Assembly: GCA_017465845.1 (NCBI GenBank)
Contig: JAFTVH010000010.1
Coordinates: 1-64,000 of the forward strand
Source of the DNA: Lachnospiraceae bacterium
GTDB taxonomy: Bacteria > Bacillota > Clostridia > Lachnospirales > Lachnospiraceae
Length of the DNA stretch: 64,000 bases
Direction: 5' to 3'
Positions 26,809 through 35,089 of the stretch are shown here, in pieces. Position numbers and translations under genes: made by a program. The notes below the pieces were generated by a model. It did not search any database. It saw only the letters and a program-made list of their open reading frames with translations, and was not told the DNA's origin. Position 1 is the stretch's first letter; every line of letters starts with the position of its first letter.

Positions 26809-27584
26809 GCGCCCACCTTCACGTCTGTTATTAAATCGCTGTCGTTTGACTGATATATTTTGTGAACGGTTTTAATATCCAATTTTTCCGGGGGGCCGTC
26901 AAAAACGATTCTGCCGCCCGTAACACCAATGATGCGTTTTGAGTATTTCATTGCCACATCCACCTGATGCAGATTCACAAGGCAGGTTATGTTGTCTCTT
27001 TTGTTAATGTTGCTTAAATGATCCATGATCACCTTTGATGATTTGGGATCGAGAGAAGCAATGGGTTCATCACATAAGATAAGTTTCGGCTGCTGCATGA
27101 TTGCTCTCGCAATGCCGACTCTCTGTTTCTGACCGCCGGACAGTTCATCGCAGCGCTTATAAGTCTGGTCTGCCAGGTCAAGCCCTCTTAAGATATTGAA
27201 TGCTTCCAGCTTTTCTTCTTCGGAATAGATGCCGGCCATACCGGCAAGTGTGGATTTTTGCCCCAGCTTACCATGCAGTACGTTTTCCATGACACTCAGA
27301 CGCTCAACAAGATTATAATGCTGAAATATCATACCGGTCTTGGTTCTTACCGCACGAAGTTCTTTTTTATTCATTGCGGTGACATCTTTTCCGTCAAACC
27401 AGATTTTCCCTTCCGTGATATCAATCAGACGGTTGCAGCAGCGAAGGATCGTGGATTTTCCGGCTCCCGACGGACCGATAATAGATACGAATTCTCCCTC
27501 TTCCAGGGAAAAGGAAATATCATTAAGCGCTTTTGTTGTATTGTCATACACTTTACTGACATTTTCAAATTTTAATATAGCCAT
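26805..27584 (-). CDS. phnC: Phosphonate ABC transporter ATP-binding protein PhnC
   Basis: 259-aa cytoplasmic ATPase. Walker A GPSGAGKST is at residues 37-45, the Q-loop is in FQHYNLV, the signature LSGGQKQRVGIARA is near residue 143, Walker B is LILCDEPIASLD, and the H-loop is LVNLHQVD. 'LVNLHQV' and the short length are typical of PhnC. It energises the two PhnE permeases encoded next. Confidence 0.95.
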   Translation of the reverse strand: MAILKFENVSKVYDNTTKALNDISFSLEEGEFVSIIGPSGAGKSTILRCCNRLIDITEGKIWFDGKDVTAMNKKELRAVRTKTGMIFQHYNLVERLSVMENVLHGKLGQKSTLAGMAGIYSEEEKLEAFNILRGLDLADQTYKRCDELSGGQKQRVGIARAIMQQPKLILCDEPIASLDPKSSKVIMDHLSNINKRDNITCLVNLHQVDVAMKYSKRIIGVTGGRIVFDGPPEKLDIKTVHKIYQSNDSDLITDVKVGA

Positions 27585-27586
27585 TC

Positions 27587-28639
27587 TTATTTACCCATTT
27601 CTCTGATCGGATTGAACCAGGAATCCTCAACCAGAACAAATTTTGCATCGCCTTTTTTGTGGAAGACACCTACACTGTCAGAACCTTCCGGGATAAAGAT
27701 TTTCGGGTTATTGGTTACTTCATCGGAAGTGAACAGGTCCTGAATCGCCTTAACATCTTCCGGGCTAAGTGTCTCTGAGTTGTAGAAGAAAGGGCCGTTG
27801 AGTACGGGTGTGCTTGCAATCAGCACGAACTTCTCACCCTGCACCTGGTCAAAGGGAGCAGTTGCATCATTCTTGATGGAATAAACAGCACCCACCTTAT
27901 TTTCTTCGCCCTCAGTACAATCAGCATAAGGTTTGATTTCGGTATCACAAAACGCTGCCACATCGGCTTTCCCTGACATGAGGTTGAATGCAGAACCCTG
28001 GTGGGAGCCTCCGAACATTACCTCTGAGAAGAACGTTCCTGCCTCCACAAGGGAATCTGTTGTCAGGTTCTTGTCTGCAAAATGGCTGATGATGGCGCTT
28101 GTGGGAACCTTGAAGCCTGATGTTGAGCTGTTTGATACAAAGGACATCTTTTTACCTTCGATATTGTCAATCGCATAGCTGTCGCCGTCAGCATAGTTAT
28201 CTGCATTTGCTTCTTCCACTGCCAGGAAGCTGTAATAGATAGCATCATCAAGCGTACCTGATTCGCCGCTGTTTACGAACAGGGGAAGCACTGCATTGTT
28301 CTTTTCATGTGCCTGAACATAGGATTCCGCGCCGTTGAAGCAAATCTGAGCCTTGCCGGATGCCATAGTCTCGATAGCAACTGCATAATCTGTTGTGAGC
28401 TGGTGCTCCACCTTTTTACCTGTGGCCTGCTCAATCAGCCTTGAAAATTCTTCTCTTGCCACATCGTAATCTTCCGCGGATTCGTTTGGAGACCAGATCA
28501 TTGTGATGGTATCCACATACTTATTTGACGATGTTTCCTTACCTGCAGGAGCTTCCTCTTTTTTCTGACATCCCGTCATACAAGCTCCGATTGTTGTAAG
28601 TACCAGTCCTGCTGCTAAAATGTTCTTTACATTTTTCAT
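27587..28639 (-). CDS. phnD: Phosphonate-binding lipoprotein PhnD
   Basis: 350-aa periplasmic-type binding lipoprotein; signal peptide with Cys24 in MTGC. PhnD/TauT-type features: 'MIWSPNESAEDYDVAREEFSRLIEQATGKKVE', 'GKAQICFNGAESYVQAHEK', 'SFVSNSSTSGFKVPTSAI' and 'GGSHQGSAFNLMSGKADVAAFCDTE'. It captures 2-aminoethylphosphonate or a related phosphonate for import. It sits 2 bp from phnC and 35 bp after phnX. Confidence 0.93.
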   Translation of the reverse strand: MKNVKNILAAGLVLTTIGACMTGCQKKEEAPAGKETSSNKYVDTITMIWSPNESAEDYDVAREEFSRLIEQATGKKVEHQLTTDYAVAIETMASGKAQICFNGAESYVQAHEKNNAVLPLFVNSGESGTLDDAIYYSFLAVEEANADNYADGDSYAIDNIEGKKMSFVSNSSTSGFKVPTSAIISHFADKNLTTDSLVEAGTFFSEVMFGGSHQGSAFNLMSGKADVAAFCDTEIKPYADCTEGEENKVGAVYSIKNDATAPFDQVQGEKFVLIASTPVLNGPFFYNSETLSPEDVKAIQDLFTSDEVTNNPKIFIPEGSDSVGVFHKKGDAKFVLVEDSWFNPIREMGK

Positions 28640-28674
28640 AATAATTTTCCCTTCTGTGCCTTATGCACACTCCT

Positions 28675-29460
28675 TTATTTTTGATCCAGAGTATCAATCA
28701 GATCAACCAGACCGCTCATGTTGTCAAGTATATAATCAGCACCGCAGTTTTTATAGGTTTCAGCTGCCCTGCTTTTCGCCTGATCCTTCTCTTCCTCTGA
28801 AAGTGCTTCATACTCCGCTTCGGAATATCCAAGCACTGAACTTCCTTCAATAATGCCAACCGTTGTCACACCGGCGTTATTACCTTCCACAATATCTGCG
28901 ACGGTATCTCCCACCTTCACTACGCTGTCCACAGATTTCACTTTAAGCTCCATCATATTTTTAAATATAAGATAGGGATAAGGTCTGCCGACTTTATTGG
29001 TACTGTCCGGCGTAAAGCAGGCATCGGGGGTATATCCTTTTTCTGAAGCTGCTTTCTTTACGATTTCCATCATTTCATCATTGTAGCCTGTTGTGGAACC
29101 TATCTTGATGCCTTTTTCCCTAAGAGCAGAAATTGCTTCCAAAACATAGGGCTTGGGGTCCGAAAAATCCTTTAAAATATCCAGAATGAGCTTCTCGGAC
29201 AGTTCATATATTTCTCTCACATCGTCCTCGGTAAATGGTCTTTCGTGAAGACGCTCCCATTCTTTTGATATCCGCTCCATTTTCAGCATTTCACGGACAT
29301 GGTCGATTTTGGCGATTCCCATAGGCTTTCTCACCTCATCGTTGGTAGGTGTGATCCCATATTTTTCAAATGCTGCGATAAATGCCTGTACAGGAGCAAA
29401 GGAACCATAATCTACGGTTGTTCCTGCCCAGTCAAAAATAACTGCTTCGATTTTTCTCAT
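28675..29460 (-). CDS. phnX: Phosphonoacetaldehyde hydrolase (phosphonatase) PhnX
   Basis: 261-aa HAD-superfamily enzyme that cleaves the C-P bond of phosphonoacetaldehyde to acetaldehyde and phosphate. The nucleophile Asp10 and the characteristic Ala12 lie in FDWAGTTVD. Lys51 in MGIAKIDH is the Schiff-base lysine that distinguishes PhnX from other HAD proteins. Motif II is GSTTGY and the C-terminal acidic motif is VGDTVADI. Its ATG overlaps the phnW stop by 4 bp, so the two steps of AEP breakdown are translationally coupled. Confidence 0.96.
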   Translation of the reverse strand: MRKIEAVIFDWAGTTVDYGSFAPVQAFIAAFEKYGITPTNDEVRKPMGIAKIDHVREMLKMERISKEWERLHERPFTEDDVREIYELSEKLILDILKDFSDPKPYVLEAISALREKGIKIGSTTGYNDEMMEIVKKAASEKGYTPDACFTPDSTNKVGRPYPYLIFKNMMELKVKSVDSVVKVGDTVADIVEGNNAGVTTVGIIEGSSVLGYSEAEYEALSEEEKDQAKSRAAETYKNCGADYILDNMSGLVDLIDTLDQK

Positions 29461-30566
29461 TTCTCGTCTCCTCTGATATTTTTTACTTCAAGAAAAGATC
29501 TGAAAATCTCTGTGATCTTTTCAATATCCTCAGCGTAGATCTCGCCGATATTTCCAATGCGGAAGGTATCCATATCCGTAACCTTGCCCGGATAGATGGC
29601 ATATCCTCTTTCCTTTATGTATTCGTACATTTCTCCGAAATTAAAGTTTTGATTTTCGGGATAAAGGAACGATGTAATAATGGGGCTTTGATTTTCTTCT
29701 GCCACATAGGTCTTAAAACCGAGAGCGCGCATATTGGCGATCAATGTACGGTTGTTCTCCGTATATCTTTTTTGACGGGCCTTCACACCGCCCTCTGCTT
29801 CAAGCTCATCCAAGGCCTTTGCGAAAGCAAGAACGGTATGTGTCGGAGAGGTAAAGCGCCATTTTCCGTCTTTTTCCATCTCCTCAAACTGTGCATACAG
29901 ATCCAGGGAAAGGCTGCGGCAGTTTCCTTTGGTCTGTGCCAATGCATCTCTTTTGGCTATGATAAATGTAAAGCCGGGTACACCTTGAATACATTTATTT
30001 GCAGAGCTGATAATGAAATCAATCCCCAGTGCTTCCACAGGAATTTCAATACCGCCAAAGCTGGACATAGCATCTACGATAAATGTTTTATTGTGAGCCT
30101 TTGCCACGCGGGCAATGCTTTCGATGTCATTTAAGATACCCGATGTGGTCTCACAATGTACCATTGCAATGTGGGTGATCTCCTCGTGAGAACGAAGAAG
30201 CTGCTCCACATAGTCAGCATCCGGAAGTTCAGCAAATCCCACGTTGTATTCAAGGTAGCTGATCTTTGCATAGTCGCAGATCTGTACCATTCTCTTTCCA
30301 TAGGCGCCGTTTGTTATGAGCAGGACTACACCGTCTCCAACGGAGCTTGTAAGAACGGACTCGACTCCGTAGGTACCGCTGCCCTGTAAAAGCACCGCTG
30401 TATAATTTTCTTCCGCTGCATTAGCCAGATCGATCAATCTTTTTCTGATATTCTGAGTGATCATTTTGTAATCATTGTCCCAGGTGCAATGGTCTGTGAG
30501 CATTGCTTCTTTTACCGTTTCTGTTGTAGTAAGCGGTCCGGGGGTAAGTAATTTATATGTATTCAT
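29457..30566 (-). CDS. phnW: 2-aminoethylphosphonate:pyruvate aminotransferase PhnW
   Basis: 369-aa class V PLP aminotransferase. It opens 'LLTPGPLTTTETVKEAMLTDHCTWD', with 'QGSGTYGVESVLTS' for phosphate binding, Asp165 in VDAMSSFGG and PLP lysine 191 in SSANKCIQG. It converts AEP plus pyruvate to phosphonoacetaldehyde plus alanine. It is the first gene of the phosphonate operon, with a sigma-A promoter just upstream, so carbon, nitrogen and phosphorus can all be drawn from AEP. Confidence 0.96.
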   Translation of the reverse strand: MNTYKLLTPGPLTTTETVKEAMLTDHCTWDNDYKMITQNIRKRLIDLANAAEENYTAVLLQGSGTYGVESVLTSSVGDGVVLLITNGAYGKRMVQICDYAKISYLEYNVGFAELPDADYVEQLLRSHEEITHIAMVHCETTSGILNDIESIARVAKAHNKTFIVDAMSSFGGIEIPVEALGIDFIISSANKCIQGVPGFTFIIAKRDALAQTKGNCRSLSLDLYAQFEEMEKDGKWRFTSPTHTVLAFAKALDELEAEGGVKARQKRYTENNRTLIANMRALGFKTYVAEENQSPIITSFLYPENQNFNFGEMYEYIKERGYAIYPGKVTDMDTFRIGNIGEIYAEDIEKITEIFRSFLEVKNIRGDEK

Positions 30567-30605
30567 ATGCTTTTCCTTTCTGAGTAAACCTTAGTTACTG
30601 TAATC

Positions 30606-30635
30606 ATTATATCGCGACGTATGTAAATTCCGTCA
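30606..30635 (-). promoter_or_regulatory. Promoter of the phosphonate operon
   Basis: On the minus strand TGACGG (30630-30635), an 18-bp spacer and consensus TATAAT (30606-30611), about 40 nt before phnW. I saw no clear PhoB-like repeat. Confidence 0.55.
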
Positions 30636-30766
30636 CCTTGTCCATGTAAAAAACAGTTCAAAGATTTTATCTGAATTTTGACGGTAAGTAAAAAAATGTT
30701 AATTGGGGTAATTTTACGAAGTAACAGTTCAGACAACTCCGGTCATCTTGTACCTAAATCAATTTC

Positions 30767-30795
30767 TTGCTAAATCATCCATCCTATGATACACT
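30767..30795 (+). promoter_or_regulatory. Promoter of the AAA-ATPase pseudogene
   Basis: TTGCTA (30767-30772), 17-bp spacer, TACACT (30790-30795). GAGGAG at 30824-30829 precedes ATG 30842. The rest of the 275-bp gap to phnW holds only the two promoters. Confidence 0.5.
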
Positions 30796-30841
30796 TTAGC
30801 TGTAAGTATTATCCGGTATTGTAGAGGAGTTGAGCTAGATT

Positions 30842-32255
30842 ATGGGCTTCTATTTGAATAGCACAGCCGCAGGCATATTATACAGAGATGAATCCACAAG
30901 ACCTTATTTTGTCGACAAGACCAATATATTAAAAGAACTGTTCCCTCTGATTAAAGAAGGCAGCAGTTTCCTGTGTATCACAAGACCCCGCCGTTTCGGT
31001 AAGACCGTCATGGCTAATATGATTGCTTCTTTCCTTTCAAAGGGATGTGATATGGCAGACGTTTTTGATTCTCTGTATGTTTCAAAAACAGAAGACTACC
31101 ATATGTATTTAAACCATTATAATGTCATTCATATCGTGTTCAATGAAATTCCGCGGAACTGTTGCACATATCAACAATATATAGAACGCATTGAGACAAA
31201 ATTGATAAACGACCTGATAGAAGCTTACCCCGATGCTAAAATACAAGAGGATGACGCTGTCTGGGATGCTTTCAAAGCAGTCAATGCCATGGATGCTGAC
31301 AATCGCTTTGTATTTGTCCTGGATGAATGGGACTATATTTTTCACAGGGATTTCGTCACAGAAGAAGATAAGATAAAGTACATTGATTTTCTAAGCAACC
31401 TGCTGAAAGGGAAATCCTATGTACAATTTGCGTACATGACAGGCATCCTGCCGATTGCAAAAAGTCATGAGGAACACATTCCTCATGACACTCTGAAATC
31501 TAACGATTTCATCGTTGATTCATCAGGTGAAAGCCTGCAAGCAGTCTTTCCTGCAGATGAATTATACTCCAGTGGCTCCGAATTGAATATGTTTCTGGAA
31601 TTTACAATGGCAAAATCGCCTGCATTCAGCAGCTATTTTGGATTTACAGAAGTCGAAGTAGATACGCTATATAATCGCTATCTAACCTTGTGTCCGGATC
31701 CAATAGTTACAAGAGAGGGGCTACGGCTTTGGTATGACGGATATCATGCAGCTTTTGGCGAACGCATGTATAATCCACGTTCTGTCGTACAGGCATTGAG
31801 ATTCAATCATCTGGAAAGCTATTGGACCAGTTCCGGACCGTATGATGAAATCTTCTACTATATCGAGCAAAATGTTGCTGATGTGCGAGATGACCTTGCA
31901 TTAATGGCGGCCGGTATTCCAGTGCCTGCTAAAGTACAGGAATATGCTGCCACTTCCATGAATCTCAGTACAAAAGATGAGATTTTTTCTGCAATGATCG
32001 TATATGGATTTTTAACCTACGAGAACGGCTGTGTCTCTATTCCCAATAAGGAACTGATGGATAAATTTGCCGATATGCTGCAGAAGGAAAAACACTGCCG
32101 AGGAAGCTATTCGGCAGATTAAAGAAAAGCAATATGCTCTCCGTTTCGCTCCTAAGCTTGGGGAAACGCCCAAATACACAGGACGGATTCTGGCGGTGGG
32201 TATTGCCTATGATAAAGAGACCAAGAAGCATGACTGTAAGATTGAGATATTATAA
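30842..32255 (+). pseudogene. Predicted AAA-ATPase / PD-(D/E)XK nuclease, frameshifted with internal deletion
   Basis: The reading frame gives 426 aa, starting normally (YFVDKT...FLCITRPRRFGKTVMANM, Walker A near residue 55; FVFVLDEWDYIF, Walker B). It ends in an unrelated tail after 'DKFADMLQKE'. The true C-terminus (NTAEEAIRQIKEKQYALRF to KKHDCKIEIL) continues in another frame from about 32091 to 32255. Compared with the paralogue at 45190, the nuclease core (GLGYVDFIFYP...CIILELKVD) is gone, so a deletion of roughly 100 codons caused the shift. A 34-residue palindrome-bearing insertion at 31463-31564 is a second lesion. ATPase and arm regions are otherwise intact; nuclease function is lost. 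Confidence 0.8.
31463..31564 (+). repeat. 102-bp in-frame insertion with a palindrome
   Basis: The paralogue at 45190 reads GILPIAK directly into YSSGSELN, whereas here 34 extra codons intervene. The insert opens with a perfect inverted repeat, GTCATGAGGA (31464-31473) and TCCTCATGAC (31480-31489), loop ACACAT. Length is a multiple of three, so the frame survives. It could be a small palindromic element inserted in the gene, or a segment lost by the paralogue. Confidence 0.5.
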
Positions 32256-32256
32256 T

Positions 32257-32275
32257 GTGCGCCCGACGGGCGCAC
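32257..32275. terminator. Hairpin after the AAA-ATPase pseudogene
   Basis: GTGCGCCCG-A-CGGGCGCAC, perfect 9-bp arms, directly after the ancestral stop codon. No T-run follows on the plus strand. Confidence 0.5.
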
Positions 32276-32303
32276 CACATGACAAAAAGATGCCCCATTA
32301 ATG

Positions 32304-32338
32304 CAATGTCATTTAGTTTGCAAAAAATTTGTTAAGTT
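32304..32338 (+). repeat. Left terminal inverted repeat of the cassette
   Basis: Begins CAATGTCATTTAGTTTGC, then AAAAAATTTGTTAAGTT. It matches the inverted right end over 35 bp, with a single A/G difference at position 19. Confidence 0.9.
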
Positions 32339-32426
32339 TACATGTAAAGGAAATGGAAGAAATGGAAATGTAGCAAAGTATATAGCATTTTCAAAGCTCA
32401 AGAAGTTTTGAATTTTACGGAGAATA

Positions 32427-33314
32427 ATGTATATGATAAAATTTCTCGTTTTTAGTGATTTACACTATGATGAAGTGGGAGATGCAGACAAGCGAATAGA
32501 GGAATTATTATCCAGCGCACGAAAGCGAGAATTGGATTTTATTGTTTCATTAGGAGATTTGTGCAATCCTATAAGTGGAAATAAAAAAGTCTTGGAACGA
32601 TTTAATTCATTAGGCATACCCTTTTATACTGTTATAGGAAATCATGAAACAGATAATTGTAAACTTAGTGAAATCTTAGACTTCTTTTCATTAAAAAATC
32701 CTTACTATTCTGTAGTTTGTAATGGCTACAAATTAATCTTTTTAAACACATGTTATTTGCGTAACGATGAGAAAGAAGAAGTATACTATAAAAGGAATTT
32801 TAAATGCAATTCAGCAGTATATCCTATTGTTCCTGCAGAAGAAATACGATGGTTACAAGAGGAATTAAGTGAAGGCATGAAGTGTATAATCTTTTCTCAT
32901 CATAGTTTTATAAACGATTTTCCCAAAAGAGGAATTAATAATCGTGAAGAAATTCGAAAGAACTTTGTGAAAAAGCAGGTACTACTTTGTGTGAATGGTC
33001 ATGACCATGGAGATGCTTATTCTTTTGTAGATGGAATATCATATTTAACGATTAATTCGGCAAATTATGCATGGCTGGGTAATCAAATAGCAAGTTCGGA
33101 AGTGTTGCAAGAAAAATATTCTTATTTACATGGTATGCTTCAATATAAACAAGCAATGAGTGCGTACATAAAAATTGATGATAGCGAGATAAGAATTTGT
33201 GGAATGGATGGTGAATATTTATCTGTTACGCCAGATGATATTGAATTGCATGACTATAGGTGGAATGGTGTATCAGTCAAACCGCAAATAAGTTCTCATT
33301 TGATTAAATTGTAA
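32427..33314 (+). CDS. Calcineurin-like metallophosphoesterase (cassette passenger)
   Basis: 295-aa phosphoesterase with the full metal-binding series: FSDLHYD (Asp11, His13), SLGDLCNP (Asp), IGNHETDN (Asn-His), FSHHSF (His) and VNGHDHGD (His-x-His). No signal peptide; predicted cytoplasmic. Substrate unknown: the family ranges from nucleotide and 3',5'-cyclic phosphodiesterases to protein phosphatases. GGAG (32419-32422) lies 4 nt before the first ATG and 10 nt before a second in-frame ATG (32433), so either may be used. Codon use is far more AT-rich than in neighbouring genes, in line with transfer. It is the sole gene inside the inverted-repeat cassette. Confidence 0.87.
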   Translation: MYMIKFLVFSDLHYDEVGDADKRIEELLSSARKRELDFIVSLGDLCNPISGNKKVLERFNSLGIPFYTVIGNHETDNCKLSEILDFFSLKNPYYSVVCNGYKLIFLNTCYLRNDEKEEVYYKRNFKCNSAVYPIVPAEEIRWLQEELSEGMKCIIFSHHSFINDFPKRGINNREEIRKNFVKKQVLLCVNGHDHGDAYSFVDGISYLTINSANYAWLGNQIASSEVLQEKYSYLHGMLQYKQAMSAYIKIDDSEIRICGMDGEYLSVTPDDIELHDYRWNGVSVKPQISSHLIKL

Positions 33315-33370
33315 AATTCTTTTATACAATTATGTCGTTGTAAAATTTCAGTTTGGTATAGATTATCCTA

Positions 33371-33417
33371 AAAAAGAGAACTGTTCACATTTGTGCAAAG
33401 TGAGCGGTTCTCTTTTC
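33371..33417 (+). terminator. Terminator of the metallophosphoesterase gene
   Basis: AAAAGAGAACTGTTCAC (33372-33388) and GTGAGCGGTTCTCTTTT (33400-33416), a 17-bp stem with two mismatches that ends in T. It lies wholly inside the mobile cassette. Confidence 0.85.
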
Positions 33418-33427
33418 TTAATCCCTT

Positions 33428-33462
33428 AACTTAACAAATTTTTCGCAAACTAAATGACATTG
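33428..33462 (-). repeat. Right terminal inverted repeat of the cassette
   Basis: Reads CAATGTCATTTAGTTTGC, then GAAAAATTTGTTAAGTT on the minus strand. Its outer end abuts the 10-bp direct repeat at 33463-33472. Confidence 0.9.
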
Positions 33463-33490
33463 CCCATTAATGGGGCTTCTTTCAATTCGA

Positions 33491-35074
33491 CTATTTCTGC
33501 TCCGCTGCCGCCAGCTTCTTCTTAAATATCCCTTTCTGCTTCTCCAACAGCACAATCGCTACCACCGCAATGATCAACGCCACATAAGCCACCGGCTGAC
33601 CCGCAGCAGTATTCTCTGCCGTTGCAAATCTGCCTATCAGATAAGATACAATACCTGCTCCCACATGCAGTGCCATAGGTACATAGAAGTTGCCAAAGTA
33701 TTCATAAGCATAAGCCATGATCAGACCGATCACAAAGATGTACATGATCTGCGTGTTGTCACTGTTAAACGAGCTGTGAAGAAACGCAGACAGTAAAAAT
33801 GCCAGATTCAGATTGTTCATAGCTTTCTTGATACAGTTAAAGATAATACCGCGGAACATCATCTCCTCAGCCACAGGAACAATAATACCATAGCACAGAA
33901 GTCCTAACAGGATATTACCGGAATGCTGCAGTTCCCTGACTGCCTGATAATTCTCGGTAGCTTCCATGATTCCGGACTGGATCGTCAGCAGATTGACTCC
34001 GATGACAGCCCCCAATGTAGCTAACGCTATCAGCACATAATTCTTTGTCGGCTCTTTCTTTAAATAGGACAGCCTTGTCTCATCTGCAATCTTGGTAATC
34101 GCGTTCTGAGCATATTTACGGATCATAAATGCCCCGGCAAGGAATCCTATCATCTGGCATACCACATAGGCATTGCTGGTAAATGACACCGTCTGCGCCG
34201 CCTCGTCCTTCACGAACAAGTACTTCTCCAATGCCGGTATATTGGTGCAGATGGTCTGAAGCATCATAGATACAATGGAGGTAGCTGCCATCTTCACAAT
34301 ATAATACAAAGCAAAGGGAATCAGCATTCTCATGAGGATCTTATTCCCCTGAGGCTTGTTCTTTTTGGCAGCAGCACTGGGATTCTCCTCTTCCTGCTTA
34401 CGGGCAATGGCTTCCACTTCCCGCATGAGAAGCTTCTTTAATTCCGTCACACTGGTGACTATGTAGTCAGCCTTGGCTTCTTTCAGTTCCTCCATGCTGC
34501 CGTAACCATAGGTAACACCGATGGTCTCGATGCGGAACAGCTTGGCGCCCTCAACATCAAATTTGCGGTCACCTACCATGAAGACTTCATCATACCGCAC
34601 CTGATGGTTGGGGAAAAATCTGTGCATTACCTCCTGGATGACCTGAGGCTTCGCTGATCTGGTGCCGTCCAGTTCACTTCCCACTACTACTTCAAAATAT
34701 TTATCAATCTTAAAATGCTTTAAGATACGCTCCACATACACGGTAGGCTTGCTGGAAGCCACTGCAAGATGCAGACCGCCTTTCTTTAACGTTCCTAACA
34801 GGTCATGAATACCGCCGTAGAGTTCATTTTCAAAGATACCGGTCTCATTAAATCGCTCACGATATTTTTCTACCGCACGGTCAGCCTGTTCCTCTGTCAT
34901 ATTGTAAAAATTCATAAAGCTGTCCTTTAAGGGCGGTCCGATAAAAGGCTCCAGCTTGTCCAGATCCGGCTCATCGATTCCGAAATCTGCCAGTGCATAC
35001 TGCACACAGGTAGTGATACCCTCCTTGGGGTCTGTCAAAGTTCCATCCAGGTCAAATAAAATATACTGCTTCAT
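33491..35074 (-). CDS. HAD phosphatase fused to CPBP-family membrane protease
   Basis: 527-aa fusion. Residues 1-215 form a phosphoglycolate-phosphatase-like HAD hydrolase: nucleophile motif FDLDGTLTDP (7-16), VASSKP, and VGDRKFDVEGA. After a charged linker (about 215-245) come about eight membrane helices of the CPBP (CAAX protease/bacteriocin-processing) family, with the EEMMFRG glutamate motif and the FLHSSFN histidine. The first domain should be cytoplasmic and the second in the membrane. I do not recognise a characterised protein with this order. Its terminator was split by the mobile cassette. Confidence 0.85.
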   Translation of the reverse strand: MKQYILFDLDGTLTDPKEGITTCVQYALADFGIDEPDLDKLEPFIGPPLKDSFMNFYNMTEEQADRAVEKYRERFNETGIFENELYGGIHDLLGTLKKGGLHLAVASSKPTVYVERILKHFKIDKYFEVVVGSELDGTRSAKPQVIQEVMHRFFPNHQVRYDEVFMVGDRKFDVEGAKLFRIETIGVTYGYGSMEELKEAKADYIVTSVTELKKLLMREVEAIARKQEEENPSAAAKKNKPQGNKILMRMLIPFALYYIVKMAATSIVSMMLQTICTNIPALEKYLFVKDEAAQTVSFTSNAYVVCQMIGFLAGAFMIRKYAQNAITKIADETRLSYLKKEPTKNYVLIALATLGAVIGVNLLTIQSGIMEATENYQAVRELQHSGNILLGLLCYGIIVPVAEEMMFRGIIFNCIKKAMNNLNLAFLLSAFLHSSFNSDNTQIMYIFVIGLIMAYAYEYFGNFYVPMALHVGAGIVSYLIGRFATAENTAAGQPVAYVALIIAVVAIVLLEKQKGIFKKKLAAAEQK

Positions 35075-35089
35075 CTGTACTTCTCCATT

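Larger units (their letters stand above)
32294..33472. mobile_element. Transposase-less mobile cassette (MIC-like) carrying a metallophosphoesterase
   Basis: The element spans 32304-33462 (1159 bp). Its ends are 35-bp inverted repeats with one mismatch, and it is flanked by a 10-bp direct repeat CCCATTAATG (32294-32303 and 33463-33472). Removing the element and one copy restores GATGC-CCCATTAATG-GGGCTTC, a perfect intrinsic-terminator stem for the HAD-CPBP gene, with a T-run at 32284-32289 as read from that gene. No transposase is encoded; the only gene is an AT-rich metallophosphoesterase with its own terminator. This is the plan of the mobile insertion cassettes described for IS231/IS4-type elements, which also make 10-12-bp duplications and favour such targets. 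The IS family assignment is inference. Confidence 0.85.

Noticed and set aside
32304-33462. Complete insertion sequence
   Set aside because: The inverted-repeat unit encodes only a metallophosphoesterase; no DDE or other transposase is present, so it is called a cassette and not an IS.
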